From the NCBI RefSeq assembly GCF_003590795.1, contig NZ_QYUL01000004.1, forward strand, positions 186,001 to 250,000: 64,000 nucleotides of DNA. Reading direction: 5' to 3'. The number at the start of each line of letters is the position of its first letter. The stretch's first letter is position 1. The notes beneath the pieces are model-generated. The model made no database searches. It saw only the letters and a program-made list of their open reading frames with translations, and was not told the DNA's origin. The stretch comes from Azospirillum cavernae (GTDB taxonomy: Bacteria > Pseudomonadota > Alphaproteobacteria > Azospirillales > Azospirillaceae). Shown here one piece after another: positions 8,586 through 17,082 of the stretch. A program made the translations under genes and the position numbers.

Positions 8586-9944
8586 TCAGCGCAGGCGGCG
8601 AATCTGCTCCAGCGGGAGGGTTTCGGTGTCGAAATCCTCGTCGTCATACTCGACGACGCAGGAATCGCCCTTGGAGCGTTTGATCGTCGCCGGGTACCAG
8701 ACGCCGTTGTCCTCGGCCACCACCGCCAGCCCGACTTTGCAGGAGGCGACGGCGCGGCCCGGCCCCTCGGCGTTCCAGGCGAGCAAATCGTCGGGTTCGA
8801 CGAACTCGTCCTCTTCGTCGTCGAAATCCTCGAAATGGACGCGGCAGGTTCCGCCCTTGCCGGGGTTGCGGGCGCGGGCCGGATACCACGCCTCGTCGGA
8901 CAGGGCGAAGACGCGGGCGCGCGGCGTGCAGAGGGCGGATGTGGACGTCGGCAGGGGCGTGGCCACGGGTGCGGGCGCGGCGGTCAGCGGCGCAGGCTCG
9001 AACGTCGCCGGAACCGTGGTCGGGCGGGCGCCGCCGCCGCTGGTGAAGGCCACGCCGGGGAAAACCGACCGGATCCAGGAACGGATCCCGGTGGTGCGCA
9101 CGAACCAGGAGAAATCGCCGTAGCCAGCTTTGCCGTCGCCCGCCGTGTTGATGCCGACGATCACCCAGCCGTCGCCATCCTGCATCCAGGCCGACCCGCC
9201 GCTGTCGCCGCCGCCCAGCAGACCGGCCAGACGCGACGCCGGACGGCGCGGGCCGCCCAACGGATTCTCGATCCGGCCATCCTCGCGCGACAGGAACACC
9301 GCCAGCGAATTGCCCGCGTCCTGGTCGTCGGTGGGGCGGCGCAGCGGCTCCACATCGTCCACCCGGCCTTGCGCCGCCGCCTTGTCCAGCCCGGCGTTGT
9401 AGCTTTCATCCTCGCCGACCGACGCGATGCCCCGCGTGCCATAACCGACGAAGGTGATGATCCGGCCCTGTTCGGCGTTTCCGCTGTACAGCACCGGCGG
9501 CGGGCCGAGATTGGTGATGGGGCGGCTCAGCCGGACGATGGCGGCGTCGCGCCCGCTCCAATCGTCATCGGCGTCATAATCGGGGTGGATCCACAGACGC
9601 TCGCCGCGCAGAACCGTGCCGTCGTCGGTGCGGAATCGCGCCTCGCTCAACTCCGAATCGTCGAAATTGTGGGCGGAGGTCAGGATGTAGGCGTGGGAGG
9701 CGTCGTTGCCGATCCAGGTGCCCGACCCGTCGCCCCAACTGGTTCCGCCATCCAGCGACAAGGACAGCACGGGGCGGAATTGCGGTTCCTGGGCCAGACG
9801 GATGTGCGCGCCGAAGCCCGCCGTTTCGCGGCCCCGCGCCCCGCCCTCCTCCCGCCACACGCTGTCGAGAATGACGACGGCGGGCGCGGCTTGGGGGACG
9901 ATCAGCCCAACCACCAGAATCAAGCGGCCAAGCCACATCATCAT
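8586..9944 (-). CDS. Secreted trypsin-like serine protease with C-terminal Tudor/Agenet-like repeats
   Basis: 452 residues from the ATG at 9944, which has GGAGG eight bases upstream; an in-frame TTG 15 bases earlier overlaps that site and is unlikely. A signal peptide precedes a chymotrypsin-fold domain with the triad His92 (TSAHNF), Asp133 (GRDAAIV) and Ser248 (GGDSGGSAW). After a Pro/Thr-rich linker (about 300-335) come two related segments, each with a W-Y-P-A core and a string of acidic residues (about 345-390 and 410-450). They resemble Tudor/Agenet-type small barrels. That pairing in a secreted bacterial protease is unusual. It is monocistronic as far as I can see, about 110 bases downstream of the oxidoreductase start. 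Confidence 0.82.
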   Translation of the reverse strand: MMMWLGRLILVVGLIVPQAAPAVVILDSVWREEGGARGRETAGFGAHIRLAQEPQFRPVLSLSLDGGTSWGDGSGTWIGNDASHAYILTSAHNFDDSELSEARFRTDDGTVLRGERLWIHPDYDADDDWSGRDAAIVRLSRPITNLGPPPVLYSGNAEQGRIITFVGYGTRGIASVGEDESYNAGLDKAAAQGRVDDVEPLRRPTDDQDAGNSLAVFLSREDGRIENPLGGPRRPASRLAGLLGGGDSGGSAWMQDGDGWVIVGINTAGDGKAGYGDFSWFVRTTGIRSWIRSVFPGVAFTSGGGARPTTVPATFEPAPLTAAPAPVATPLPTSTSALCTPRARVFALSDEAWYPARARNPGKGGTCRVHFEDFDDEEDEFVEPDDLLAWNAEGPGRAVASCKVGLAVVAEDNGVWYPATIKRSKGDSCVVEYDDEDFDTETLPLEQIRRLR

Positions 9945-10020
9945 GAACCAATCCTCCAACCGTCAGGGGAGAAGACCGCAGATAAAGCCGTCCCGTCAAG
10001 GCCGCCGGAAGACGGCTTAG

Positions 10021-10231
10021 GGCAACGAAGTCAGGTTAACGCAATGTCACCAACCTGGAAGACGAACTTGAAACACGGATGAACACGGATATCCACGGAT
10101 GAACACGGATAAGAAATTTTCCCTTGATCCGTGTTCATCCGTGGGCCGACGCAGTCGGCATCCGTGTTTATCCGTGTCGAATATCATTTTACGGTCTTTC
10201 CATGGGGTCGAATTAACCTGACTTCATTGCC
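10021..10231. mobile_element. MITE-like element with 19-bp terminal inverted repeats
   Basis: The ends GGCAACGAAGTCAGGTTAA (10021-10039) and TTAACCTGACTTCATTGCC (10213-10231) are inverted repeats with one mismatch. Inside, decamers close to GAACACGGAT occur several times in direct order (about 10074-10110) and then in the opposite order (about 10133-10180) around a central TTTTCCC region, so the whole element can fold on itself. There is no reading frame within. Size, terminal repeats and non-coding content fit a miniature inverted-repeat element or large REP-type repeat. It occupies most of the gap between the protease gene and the imelysin promoter. Confidence 0.7.
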
Positions 10232-10358
10232 GTGAAAGGCACCTTCATCAATCACAGCCGCACCGGCCAATTTTGCGGCAAACGCTTGAATCGACAGGTG
10301 TTTTTTCTTGCGTCGATCCGCCGCACGCGGAAGACAGAGACCACATTGCGGTTAGGGC

Positions 10359-10390
10359 TTGACAGTGAGAATGATTCGCGGCGTTATCCT
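10359..10390 (+). promoter_or_regulatory. Promoter with overlapping Fur box for the imelysin operon
   Basis: TTGACA at 10359-10364 is a perfect -35 element; a weak -10 (GTTATC or TATCCT, 10383-10390) follows. In the spacer, TGAGAATGATTCGCG (10366-10380) matches the 7-1-7 Fur pattern, with the left half TGAGAAT and five of seven bases right in the mirrored half. The site would let an iron-loaded Fur-type repressor block transcription, as expected for an iron-uptake operon. Confidence 0.6.
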
Positions 10391-10463
10391 CTGCAAATCA
10401 GTCGCACTTGCGCAGCTTTCACGCCACCGCCAGACCCGCCTTGCCGTTCTTAAGGAGATCTCC

Positions 10464-11744
10464 ATGTCGAAGCGCGCTGTCGGCCTCGCCGCCGTCGCCG
10501 TCGTTGCTCTGCTGCCGTTCGCCTCTTACGCGGACACGGCCAAGCCCGCGTTCAAGGACGTCGCGAAGAATTACGCCGACATCGCCCAGGCCGCCTATCA
10601 GGACGCCGCGACGGGCGCCAAGGCGCTGAAAAAGGCGGTGGACGCCCTGATCGCCAATCCCAGCGACGAGACGCTGGCCAAGGCGCGCGCCGCCTGGAAG
10701 GTCGCGCGGGTTCCCTACATGCAGACCGAAGCCTTCCGCTTCGGCAACCCGATCGTCGACGAGTGGGAGGGCAAGGTCAACGCCTGGCCGCTGGACGAGG
10801 GTTTGATCGACTATGTGGACTCCTCCTATGGCGGCGGCGAGGCCAACCCCTTCGCCACGGCCAACGTGATCGCCAACCCGAAAATCACCGCTGGCGGCAA
10901 GACCATCAACGCCACCCGCATCACCAAGGGCCTGCTGGCCGACAAGCTGCACGGCGCGGGCAAGGTGGAGGCGAACGTCGCCATCGGCTATCACGCGGTG
11001 GAATTCCTGCTGTGGGGCCAGGATCTGCACGGCACCGGGCCGGGCGCGGGCGAGCGCAAGGCCAGCGACTTCGCCAAGGGCAAGGCGTGCAGCAACGGCC
11101 ATTGCGACCGCCGCGCCCAATATCTGACCGTCGCCACCCAGATGCTGGTTGAGGATCTGGGCGAGATGGCCGACGCCTGGGGCGCCAAGGGCAAGGCCCG
11201 CGCCTCCATCGCCAAGGCCAAGGAGGAGGAGGGCGTCGCCCGCATGCTGACCGGCCTCGGCTCCTTGAGCTACGGCGAATTGGCGGGCGAGCGGATGAAG
11301 CTCGGCCTGATGCTGCACGACCCGGAAGAGGAGCATGATTGCTTCTCCGACAACACCCACAACTCGCATTATTACGACCAGGTCGGCATGGTGAACGTCT
11401 ATGGCGGCACCTACACCCGGACCGACGGTAAGACGGTCGCGGGTCCGTCGCTGTCGCAATTGATCGCCGCCAAATCGACCGACGCCGACGCCAAGATCAA
11501 GGCGGCGATGGCCGCGACGACCAAGGCGATGCAGGCGATCAAGGACACCGCCGACAGTGGCAAGATGGCCTACGATCAGATGATCGGCGCCGACAACGCC
11601 GAGGGCAACGCCCTGGTTTCCACGGCGGTGGACCGCTTGGTCGATCAAAAGAAGGCCCTGGAGGGCGCCGTCGCCGCTTTGGGCGTGTCGATGGAGCTGA
11701 AGGGGTCGGACAGCCTGGACAACCCGTCCGCCGTGAGCAAGTAA
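10464..11744 (+). CDS. Imelysin-family periplasmic iron-uptake protein (first copy)
   Basis: 426 residues. The start is the ATG at 10464, preceded by AAGGAG seven bases upstream and followed by a clean signal peptide (MSKRAVG..., cleaved near SYA-D); the open frame extends upstream but that part contains the promoter. The family metal-site motif appears as GYHAVEFLLWG near residue 175 (HxxE type), and conserved GER and DxxHNSHYY-type stretches follow. Imelysin proteins such as IrpA and the related EfeO domain take part in iron acquisition. The gene is led by a Fur-box promoter and followed by a strong terminator, so it may be expressed above the downstream genes. Confidence 0.9.
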   Translation: MSKRAVGLAAVAVVALLPFASYADTAKPAFKDVAKNYADIAQAAYQDAATGAKALKKAVDALIANPSDETLAKARAAWKVARVPYMQTEAFRFGNPIVDEWEGKVNAWPLDEGLIDYVDSSYGGGEANPFATANVIANPKITAGGKTINATRITKGLLADKLHGAGKVEANVAIGYHAVEFLLWGQDLHGTGPGAGERKASDFAKGKACSNGHCDRRAQYLTVATQMLVEDLGEMADAWGAKGKARASIAKAKEEEGVARMLTGLGSLSYGELAGERMKLGLMLHDPEEEHDCFSDNTHNSHYYDQVGMVNVYGGTYTRTDGKTVAGPSLSQLIAAKSTDADAKIKAAMAATTKAMQAIKDTADSGKMAYDQMIGADNAEGNALVSTAVDRLVDQKKALEGAVAALGVSMELKGSDSLDNPSAVSK

Positions 11745-11753
11745 GCCAACGGC

Positions 11754-11843
11754 CCGGCCCTGGTCCCGCGCGTCGCGCCGGGACGCCCTCTCCTTCCCTT
11801 CCGGGCCAGCGCCCGTGACGGGCGGGGCCAGGGCCGGTTTTTT
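11754..11843 (+). terminator. Intrinsic terminator after the first imelysin gene
   Basis: CCGGCCCTGG (11754-11763) pairs with CCAGGGCCGG (11828-11837), which is followed at once by six T residues. The long loop itself folds: GTCCCG/CGGGAC and GCCCGT/ACGGGC hairpins lie within it. Confidence 0.8.
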
Positions 11844-11877
11844 CTTCCATTCAAGCGGCGCCGGGCGGCGGCGCTTG

Positions 11878-12002
11878 CCCCCTCCCTAACCCTCCCCCGC
11901 TGTCGCGGGAGAGGGAACTCCGCCGCAAGCCGACAAGGCTCCTGCCCCTTCTTCCTCAGGCCCCCTCTCCCGCTGACAAGCGGGGGAGGGTTGGGGAAGG
12001 GG
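11878..12002. repeat. REP-like inverted repeat of CCCTCCCC type
   Basis: Two arms of about 36-40 bases (11878-11915 and 11961-12002) are imperfect inverted copies of each other, each with a CCCTCCCC run and a GCGGGAGAGGG-type core. Such paired GC-rich palindromes are common intergenic repeats in proteobacteria. It separates the terminator from the multicopper oxidase gene; no promoter is obvious downstream of it. Confidence 0.7.
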
Positions 12003-12053
12003 CGGAACGGGTCGAATCGCCGGAACCTTGTTTGGCCCATCAGGACGCCCGCC

Positions 12054-13502
12054 ATGTTGAACCGCTTCGACGCCCGCCTGTCCCGCCGTTCCCTTCTGCG
12101 CGCCGGGGGCGCGGCTCTGGCGGCCTCGGCGGTGGGCGGGGGCAGCCTCGCGGCGCCGGGCGGCGGCGATCTGGTCGAGGTCGAGCTGCTGGCCAAACAG
12201 CGGATGCAGCGCATCCTGCCCGAACCGGCGAACGCCTCGCCGCTCGTCACCTACGCCGAACGCTTTCCCGGTCCGGTGATCCGGCTGCGCAAGGGGCAAC
12301 GGCTGCGCGCCACTCTGGTCAACGGCTTGACCGAACACACCTCCATCCACTGGCACGGCATCCGCCTGTCCAACGCCGAAGACGGCGTGCCTTTTCTGAC
12401 CCAGCCGCCGACCAAGCCCGGCGAGCGTCACGTCTATGAATTCACCCCGCCCGATTCCGGCTCCTTCTTCTTCCACCCCCATTGCAACACGGTGGAGCTG
12501 CTGGGGCGCGGGCTGGCCGGGGCGTTGATTGTCGAGGAGGAGGGCGGACCCGCCTTCGACGCCGATCTTGTGTGCATGATTAAGGACTGGCAGCTCGACA
12601 AGACCGGGGCCTTCGGCGCTTTCACCAGCGACCGGGGCGCCTCGCGCGCCGGAACCTTCGGCAGCGTTTCCACCGTCAACGGCCTGATTGAGCCGGTGAT
12701 CGACGTCCCCGCCAACGGCGACGTGCGCGCCCGCCTCTACAATGTGGACAGCACCCGCGTGATCGACCTCCGGGTCGAGGGGACGGAGAGCGGCGGCGGG
12801 GCCTGGATCATCGCGGTGGACGGCAACCCGCTGCCGCCCCGCCCGCTGGACGGCTGGCCGATGGGACCGGCGATGCGGCTGGACGTGATCTTCCGCGCGC
12901 CCAAGGATCCCGGCAAAACGCTGCGCCTGACCAACGTCTATTCGGCTCAGCCCAAGCCGTTGGCGGTGTTCCGTTCGGTCGGAACGGCCTTGCCCAACAA
13001 GCGTTTCGCCCCGCGCGCCCTGCCCGCCGCCAGCATCCCCCAGCCCGATCTGAAAAACGCGACCGTCGTGCCGATGGCCTTTTCGGCCACCGCCGTGGCG
13101 CAAATTTTCGACGACGCGCTGTTGACCAGCCTGCCCTTCGCCGATTCCCTGTGCCTGTCGGAAAAGACCTTCTGGGCGATCAACCAGCAAAGCTGGCCGG
13201 AGGGCGGGCATGAACGCTTGCCGCCGCCGATCACGACGCTGGAGAAGGGCCGCAGCTATGTGTTCGAGCTGGCCAATCTGACGCCGCACCTGCACCCGAT
13301 CCACATCCACGGCTACACCTTTTCGGTGCTGTCGTCCGATCTGCGCAAGGTGGTTCCGCACCACGCCGACACCGTGCTGTTGGAGCCGAAAGAGCGGCTG
13401 CGGGTGGCGATCAAGGCCGACAACCCCGGCGACTGGATGTTCCACTGCCACATCATTGAACATCAGGACACCGGCATGATGGGGTACATCCGCGTTGCTT
13501 AA
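12054..13502 (+). CDS. Periplasmic multicopper oxidase (Tat-exported)
   Basis: 482 residues from the ATG at 12054, which begins a Tat signal (LSRRSLLRAGGAA). Three cupredoxin-like domains carry the four copper-ligand segments: HWHGIR near residue 100, FFHPHCN near 140, HLHPIHIHGY near 415 and the type-1 copper segment HCHIIEHQDTGM near 465. This family includes ferroxidases and cuprous oxidases. Because it is embedded in an imelysin iron-uptake operon, oxidation of Fe(II) in the periplasm is a reasonable guess. The stop overlaps the next start, so it is coupled to the di-haem protein. Confidence 0.92.
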   Translation: MLNRFDARLSRRSLLRAGGAALAASAVGGGSLAAPGGGDLVEVELLAKQRMQRILPEPANASPLVTYAERFPGPVIRLRKGQRLRATLVNGLTEHTSIHWHGIRLSNAEDGVPFLTQPPTKPGERHVYEFTPPDSGSFFFHPHCNTVELLGRGLAGALIVEEEGGPAFDADLVCMIKDWQLDKTGAFGAFTSDRGASRAGTFGSVSTVNGLIEPVIDVPANGDVRARLYNVDSTRVIDLRVEGTESGGGAWIIAVDGNPLPPRPLDGWPMGPAMRLDVIFRAPKDPGKTLRLTNVYSAQPKPLAVFRSVGTALPNKRFAPRALPAASIPQPDLKNATVVPMAFSATAVAQIFDDALLTSLPFADSLCLSEKTFWAINQQSWPEGGHERLPPPITTLEKGRSYVFELANLTPHLHPIHIHGYTFSVLSSDLRKVVPHHADTVLLEPKERLRVAIKADNPGDWMFHCHIIEHQDTGMMGYIRVA

Positions 13503-14775
13503 GCGTTTTTCCCGGCGGCTGTTCGCCGCGCTGCTGCTCGCTCCACTGGCCGTCCCGTTGACCGCCCCGGCGCGGGCCGACGGCCTCGACGTCCGGATCG
13601 GCGAGGGGCTGTTCCGCCGCATGTGGGTGGCCGCCCCCACCGCCACCCAGGCCGCCGACGGGTTGGGGCCGCTCTACAACGCGCGCGGCTGCGCCGCCTG
13701 CCACCCCAAGGGCGGCGGCGGACGCCCGCCCGATCCGGCGGCAGCGGAGGATCAAGGCGTCGGCTTCGCCCTGAAGATGAACGACGATCCGGTCTATGGG
13801 CGGCAGATCCAATCCAACGCCATTCCCGGCCAGATCGCCGAGGGCCGTCCGACCGTGCGTTACCGCGAAGAGACGGTTCGCTTCCCCGACGGCGACACGG
13901 CGCGGCTGCGCCGTCCGACTTACGGAATCGCCAATCTCGGCTATGGCCCCTTGGCCGCGACCACCCGCTTGACGCCGCGCGTCGCCCCGCGCGTCCATGG
14001 GATGGGCCTGCTCGACGCCATCCCGGACGACGCGGTCGAGGCCGAAGCCGCCAAGCAGCGCGAAGAGGGCGTGGTCGCCGGGCGGCCCAACCATGTTCCG
14101 ATGGACGGCGCGTTGCGGGTTGGCCGGTTCGGCTGGAAGGCCAGCAACCCCAGCCTGGACCGCCAGAATTCCGAGGCCTTCAGCCTGGACATCGGCATGT
14201 CCACCCCGTCCTTCCGCGATCCCTGGGGCGACTGCACGGCGGCGCAAACCGTCTGCCGCGCTGGACCGCACGGCGATTCCAAACAATTCGAGGGGCTGGA
14301 GATCCCAAGCTCCATCATCGGCCTGATCGACGGCTATCTGCGCGACCTGCCGCCCGAAGGCGGGCTGGAGCCGCCCAAGGACGCGGCGGGAACCGCCCTG
14401 TTCGCCGCCGTCGGCTGCGCGTCCTGCCACAAGCCATCCTACACGACCGCCCCGGATCCGGCCCGCCCGGCCTTGTCCAACCGAACCGTCTTTCCGCACA
14501 GCGACCTGCTGTTGCACGACATGGGCGACGGGTTGGCCGACGAGGTGCCGATGTTCCAGGCGCGCGGGCGGGATTGGCGGACCACGCCGCTGTGGGGGCT
14601 GAATCGGCTGGCCGCGCAGGATGGCCGCCTGACCCTGCTGCATGATGGCCGCGCCCGCAGCGTGACCGAGGCCATTCTGTGGCACGGCGGCGAAGCGGAG
14701 AAATCCCGCAAAAATTTCATGGACTTGCCGCGCGAGGCGCGGAAACGTCTGGTGCGCTACGTTCTGGGTTTGTAA
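13495..14775 (+). CDS. Di-haem oxidoreductase (DHOR family, putative thiol oxidoreductase)
   Basis: 426 residues starting at a TTG codon (13495) that overlaps the preceding stop by eight bases; no better ATG precedes the signal peptide (about 1-28, ending APARA). Two c-type haem motifs are visible: CAACH near residue 65 and CASCH near residue 310. The family (COG3488) is commonly found with imelysin and DUF1513 genes, where it is annotated as a thiol oxidoreductase without a proven substrate. Periplasmic location follows from the signal and haems. It may pass electrons during metal oxidation or reduction with the neighbouring copper oxidase; that link is inferred from order only. Confidence 0.9.
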   Translation: MLKRFSRRLFAALLLAPLAVPLTAPARADGLDVRIGEGLFRRMWVAAPTATQAADGLGPLYNARGCAACHPKGGGGRPPDPAAAEDQGVGFALKMNDDPVYGRQIQSNAIPGQIAEGRPTVRYREETVRFPDGDTARLRRPTYGIANLGYGPLAATTRLTPRVAPRVHGMGLLDAIPDDAVEAEAAKQREEGVVAGRPNHVPMDGALRVGRFGWKASNPSLDRQNSEAFSLDIGMSTPSFRDPWGDCTAAQTVCRAGPHGDSKQFEGLEIPSSIIGLIDGYLRDLPPEGGLEPPKDAAGTALFAAVGCASCHKPSYTTAPDPARPALSNRTVFPHSDLLLHDMGDGLADEVPMFQARGRDWRTTPLWGLNRLAAQDGRLTLLHDGRARSVTEAILWHGGEAEKSRKNFMDLPREARKRLVRYVLGL

Positions 14776-14827
14776 AGGAACGTTGGCGGGCGACGGCCCG
14801 CCGCAACGCTTGCAAGGAATGGGAACT

Positions 14828-15940
14828 ATGCGACGCCGCATACTGCTTGGTCTGCTTTCGGCCTCCGCGTTGACGCTGGCGCTGCCGCCCCTGCCCGCCT
14901 TGGCGGCGCGCGCGGCGGATCAGGACCGCGCGTTTCTGGCCGGAATGGCGCGCAGCCACGCCCTGCCCCGGTGCGAGGCCTTGGCGACGGCGACCGCCCG
15001 CTACGCCGACCAGCTCGACCGCTTCGCCGCGTCCCCCACCGCCGCCGGGCTGGAGGAGGCGCGCGCAGCGCACCGCGCGGTGACGGACGCCTGGGCCGCC
15101 GTGCAGCATCTGCGGCCCGGCCCGTTGACGCTGGAGTTGCGCTCCGACCGCATATCCTTCTGGCCGGAACGGGCGGGGGTGGTGCAGCGGCAGATCGGCC
15201 AGATTCTGCGCGACCACGACGCCAAGCTGCTGCAACCGGGCGCGCTCGCCCGCCAGAGCGCCGCCGTGCAGGGCCTGACCGTTCTGGAACGGCTGCTGTT
15301 CGACGAGGGCGTGACGGTGGACAGCTTCACCGGCGACGACGCCAAGCGTTTCCGTGGCGCGCTCGCCGCCGCCGCCGCCCGCAACCTTGCCACCATCGCG
15401 ACGGACGCCCGCGATGGTTGGAAGGCGCTGGTGGCCTCGCTCGCCACGGGAGAGCCGACCATCCTCGGCCCGACCCCGAGCGAGGCCGTCAGCACCCTGT
15501 TCGCCTCGGCGATCACCGCCATGCAGATCATCGTCGATCAGAAATTGACCGGCCCCTTGGGCGGCGGTCTGGCCGAAGCCAAGCCGACGACGGTCGAGGC
15601 GCTGCGCAGCGGGCGCGCCCTGCGCAACATCACGCTCAATCTGGAAGGGCTGCGCGCCCTGATGCTGGGCGAGAACGGTGGTCCCGGCTTCGCCGTCCTG
15701 CTGCCCGCCAACGAGGATGGGGCCACCGCCAAACAGGCGATTGACGAGAGTTTCGCCTCCGCGATCAGCGCGGTGAACGCGATTTCCGGCCCGCTGAACG
15801 CCGCCGTCAGCGACCCGGCCCGGCGCAAAAGCGTCGAAAGCGCCCTGCGCTCGGTCAAGGCGGCGCGGGTGGAGATGCTGGGCACGCTCGCCCCGCTGCT
15901 CGACATCACCATCGGTTTCAACGAGTTGGACGGGGATTGA
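14828..15940 (+). CDS. Imelysin-family protein (second copy)
   Basis: 370 residues from the ATG at 14828, which has AAGGAA upstream and opens a signal peptide (MRRRILLGLLSASALTLALP). It is the shorter imelysin type found after the di-haem oxidoreductase in conserved operons, with an R-x-D-R-I-x-F-W-P segment near residue 110 instead of the HxxE stretch of the first copy. It is 52 bases downstream of the di-haem gene and its end abuts the DUF1513 gene. A role in periplasmic iron handling is inferred from family and operon. Confidence 0.87.
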   Translation: MRRRILLGLLSASALTLALPPLPALAARAADQDRAFLAGMARSHALPRCEALATATARYADQLDRFAASPTAAGLEEARAAHRAVTDAWAAVQHLRPGPLTLELRSDRISFWPERAGVVQRQIGQILRDHDAKLLQPGALARQSAAVQGLTVLERLLFDEGVTVDSFTGDDAKRFRGALAAAAARNLATIATDARDGWKALVASLATGEPTILGPTPSEAVSTLFASAITAMQIIVDQKLTGPLGGGLAEAKPTTVEALRSGRALRNITLNLEGLRALMLGENGGPGFAVLLPANEDGATAKQAIDESFASAISAVNAISGPLNAAVSDPARRKSVESALRSVKAARVEMLGTLAPLLDITIGFNELDGD

Positions 15941-15945
15941 CGGGG

Positions 15946-17058
15946 ATGACGCCCAACCGCCGGACGGTTCTGCATCTGCTGGGCGGCGGCTTGCTGGCCG
16001 CCGTCGCCGGGCCGACGCGCGCGGCGACGGTGAACGGCGCGCCGCTTTACCTCAACGCCTACGCCACCGCCGGGGCGTCGCCCGCCTACGGCGTGGCGGC
16101 GTTGGACGCGACGGGAAACCTGCGCTTCACCACAGCCGCGCCGGGCCGCGCCCATGGCATTGTCCCGCGCCCGTCCCGCGCCGAAGCGGTGGTCTTCGCC
16201 CGGCGTCCGGGCCGCTGGTTCCTGCCCGTCTCGCTGGACGACGGAACGCCGGGGACGGTGGTGGCCGCGCCGGAGGATCGCCGCTTCACCGGCCATGGCG
16301 CCTATTCCGCCGATGGGCGTGTGCTCTACGTGGCCGAAGACGACGTGCCGGGCGAAACCGGCTCCATCGGCCTGTATGACGCCGCCGACGGCTACCGCCG
16401 CGTCGGGGCGTTGCCCACCCACGGGCTTGGTCCGCACGAGATCGTCGCGTTGGACGGCGGCGCGGTGCTGGCCGTCGCCAATGGCGGGGTCATCACCCAC
16501 CCCGACACCGGGCGGGCCAAGCTGAATCTGGACGCCATGGATTCCTCGCTGACCTATGTCGAGGCGGCGAGCGGGCGTCTGCTGGATCAGGTGCGTTTGC
16601 CCGAACGGCACGCCAATCTGGGGATTCGCCATCTGGCCCCGCTGGCCGACGGCGGCGTCGCCTTCGGCGTGCAGGACGAACGGCCCATCGGCGAGACTCA
16701 GCCCTTGGTCGGCGCCCATCGACCGGGCGGCGGCGCGGTTCGCCTGTTTGAAACGCCGGACGATGTCTTGGTCCGGCTGGACGGCTACATCGGCAGCGTC
16801 GCGTCGGACGGTCGCCTCGTCGCCGCCAGCTCGCCCAAGGGCGGGTTGATCGGCCTGTGGGACGGGGAAAGCGGCGCGTGGCGGGGGGCGACCGCCCTGC
16901 CCGACGGCTGCGGCGTCGCGCCGTGCGACGATGGTTTCGCCATCACCAGCGGTCTGGGCGTGATGGAGCGGATCGCCGCCTCGGCGGACGCGCCGGTCCT
17001 GGAACGCCGAACCCCGGCCTTCCGCTGGGACAATCATTTGACCCGCTGGCAGGGCTGA
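15946..17058 (+). CDS. DUF1513 beta-propeller-like protein, exported
   Basis: About 370 residues. I chose the ATG at 15946; an in-frame TTG at 15937 overlapping the previous stop is an alternative. The N-terminus NRRTVLHLLGGGLLAAV looks like a Tat signal. The body consists of repeated blades with G-H-G-A-Y, H-E-I-V-A-L-D and N-L-G-I-R-H-L-type segments, as in COG3490/DUF1513 proteins, which are the standard last gene of imelysin-thiol oxidoreductase operons. Function is unknown; it could be a metal-binding scaffold. Only 24 bases separate its end from the convergent motB-like gene. Confidence 0.85.
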   Translation: MTPNRRTVLHLLGGGLLAAVAGPTRAATVNGAPLYLNAYATAGASPAYGVAALDATGNLRFTTAAPGRAHGIVPRPSRAEAVVFARRPGRWFLPVSLDDGTPGTVVAAPEDRRFTGHGAYSADGRVLYVAEDDVPGETGSIGLYDAADGYRRVGALPTHGLGPHEIVALDGGAVLAVANGGVITHPDTGRAKLNLDAMDSSLTYVEAASGRLLDQVRLPERHANLGIRHLAPLADGGVAFGVQDERPIGETQPLVGAHRPGGGAVRLFETPDDVLVRLDGYIGSVASDGRLVAASSPKGGLIGLWDGESGAWRGATALPDGCGVAPCDDGFAITSGLGVMERIAASADAPVLERRTPAFRWDNHLTRWQG

Positions 17059-17082
17059 ACCGGAGCGCGCGCGTAGAGCCGC

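Noticed and set aside
10074..10185. Repeated GAACACGGAT-like decamers that could suggest a CRISPR array
   Set aside because: The units are 10 bases with no regular spacers and occur in both orientations inside one terminal-repeat element; no cas gene is nearby.
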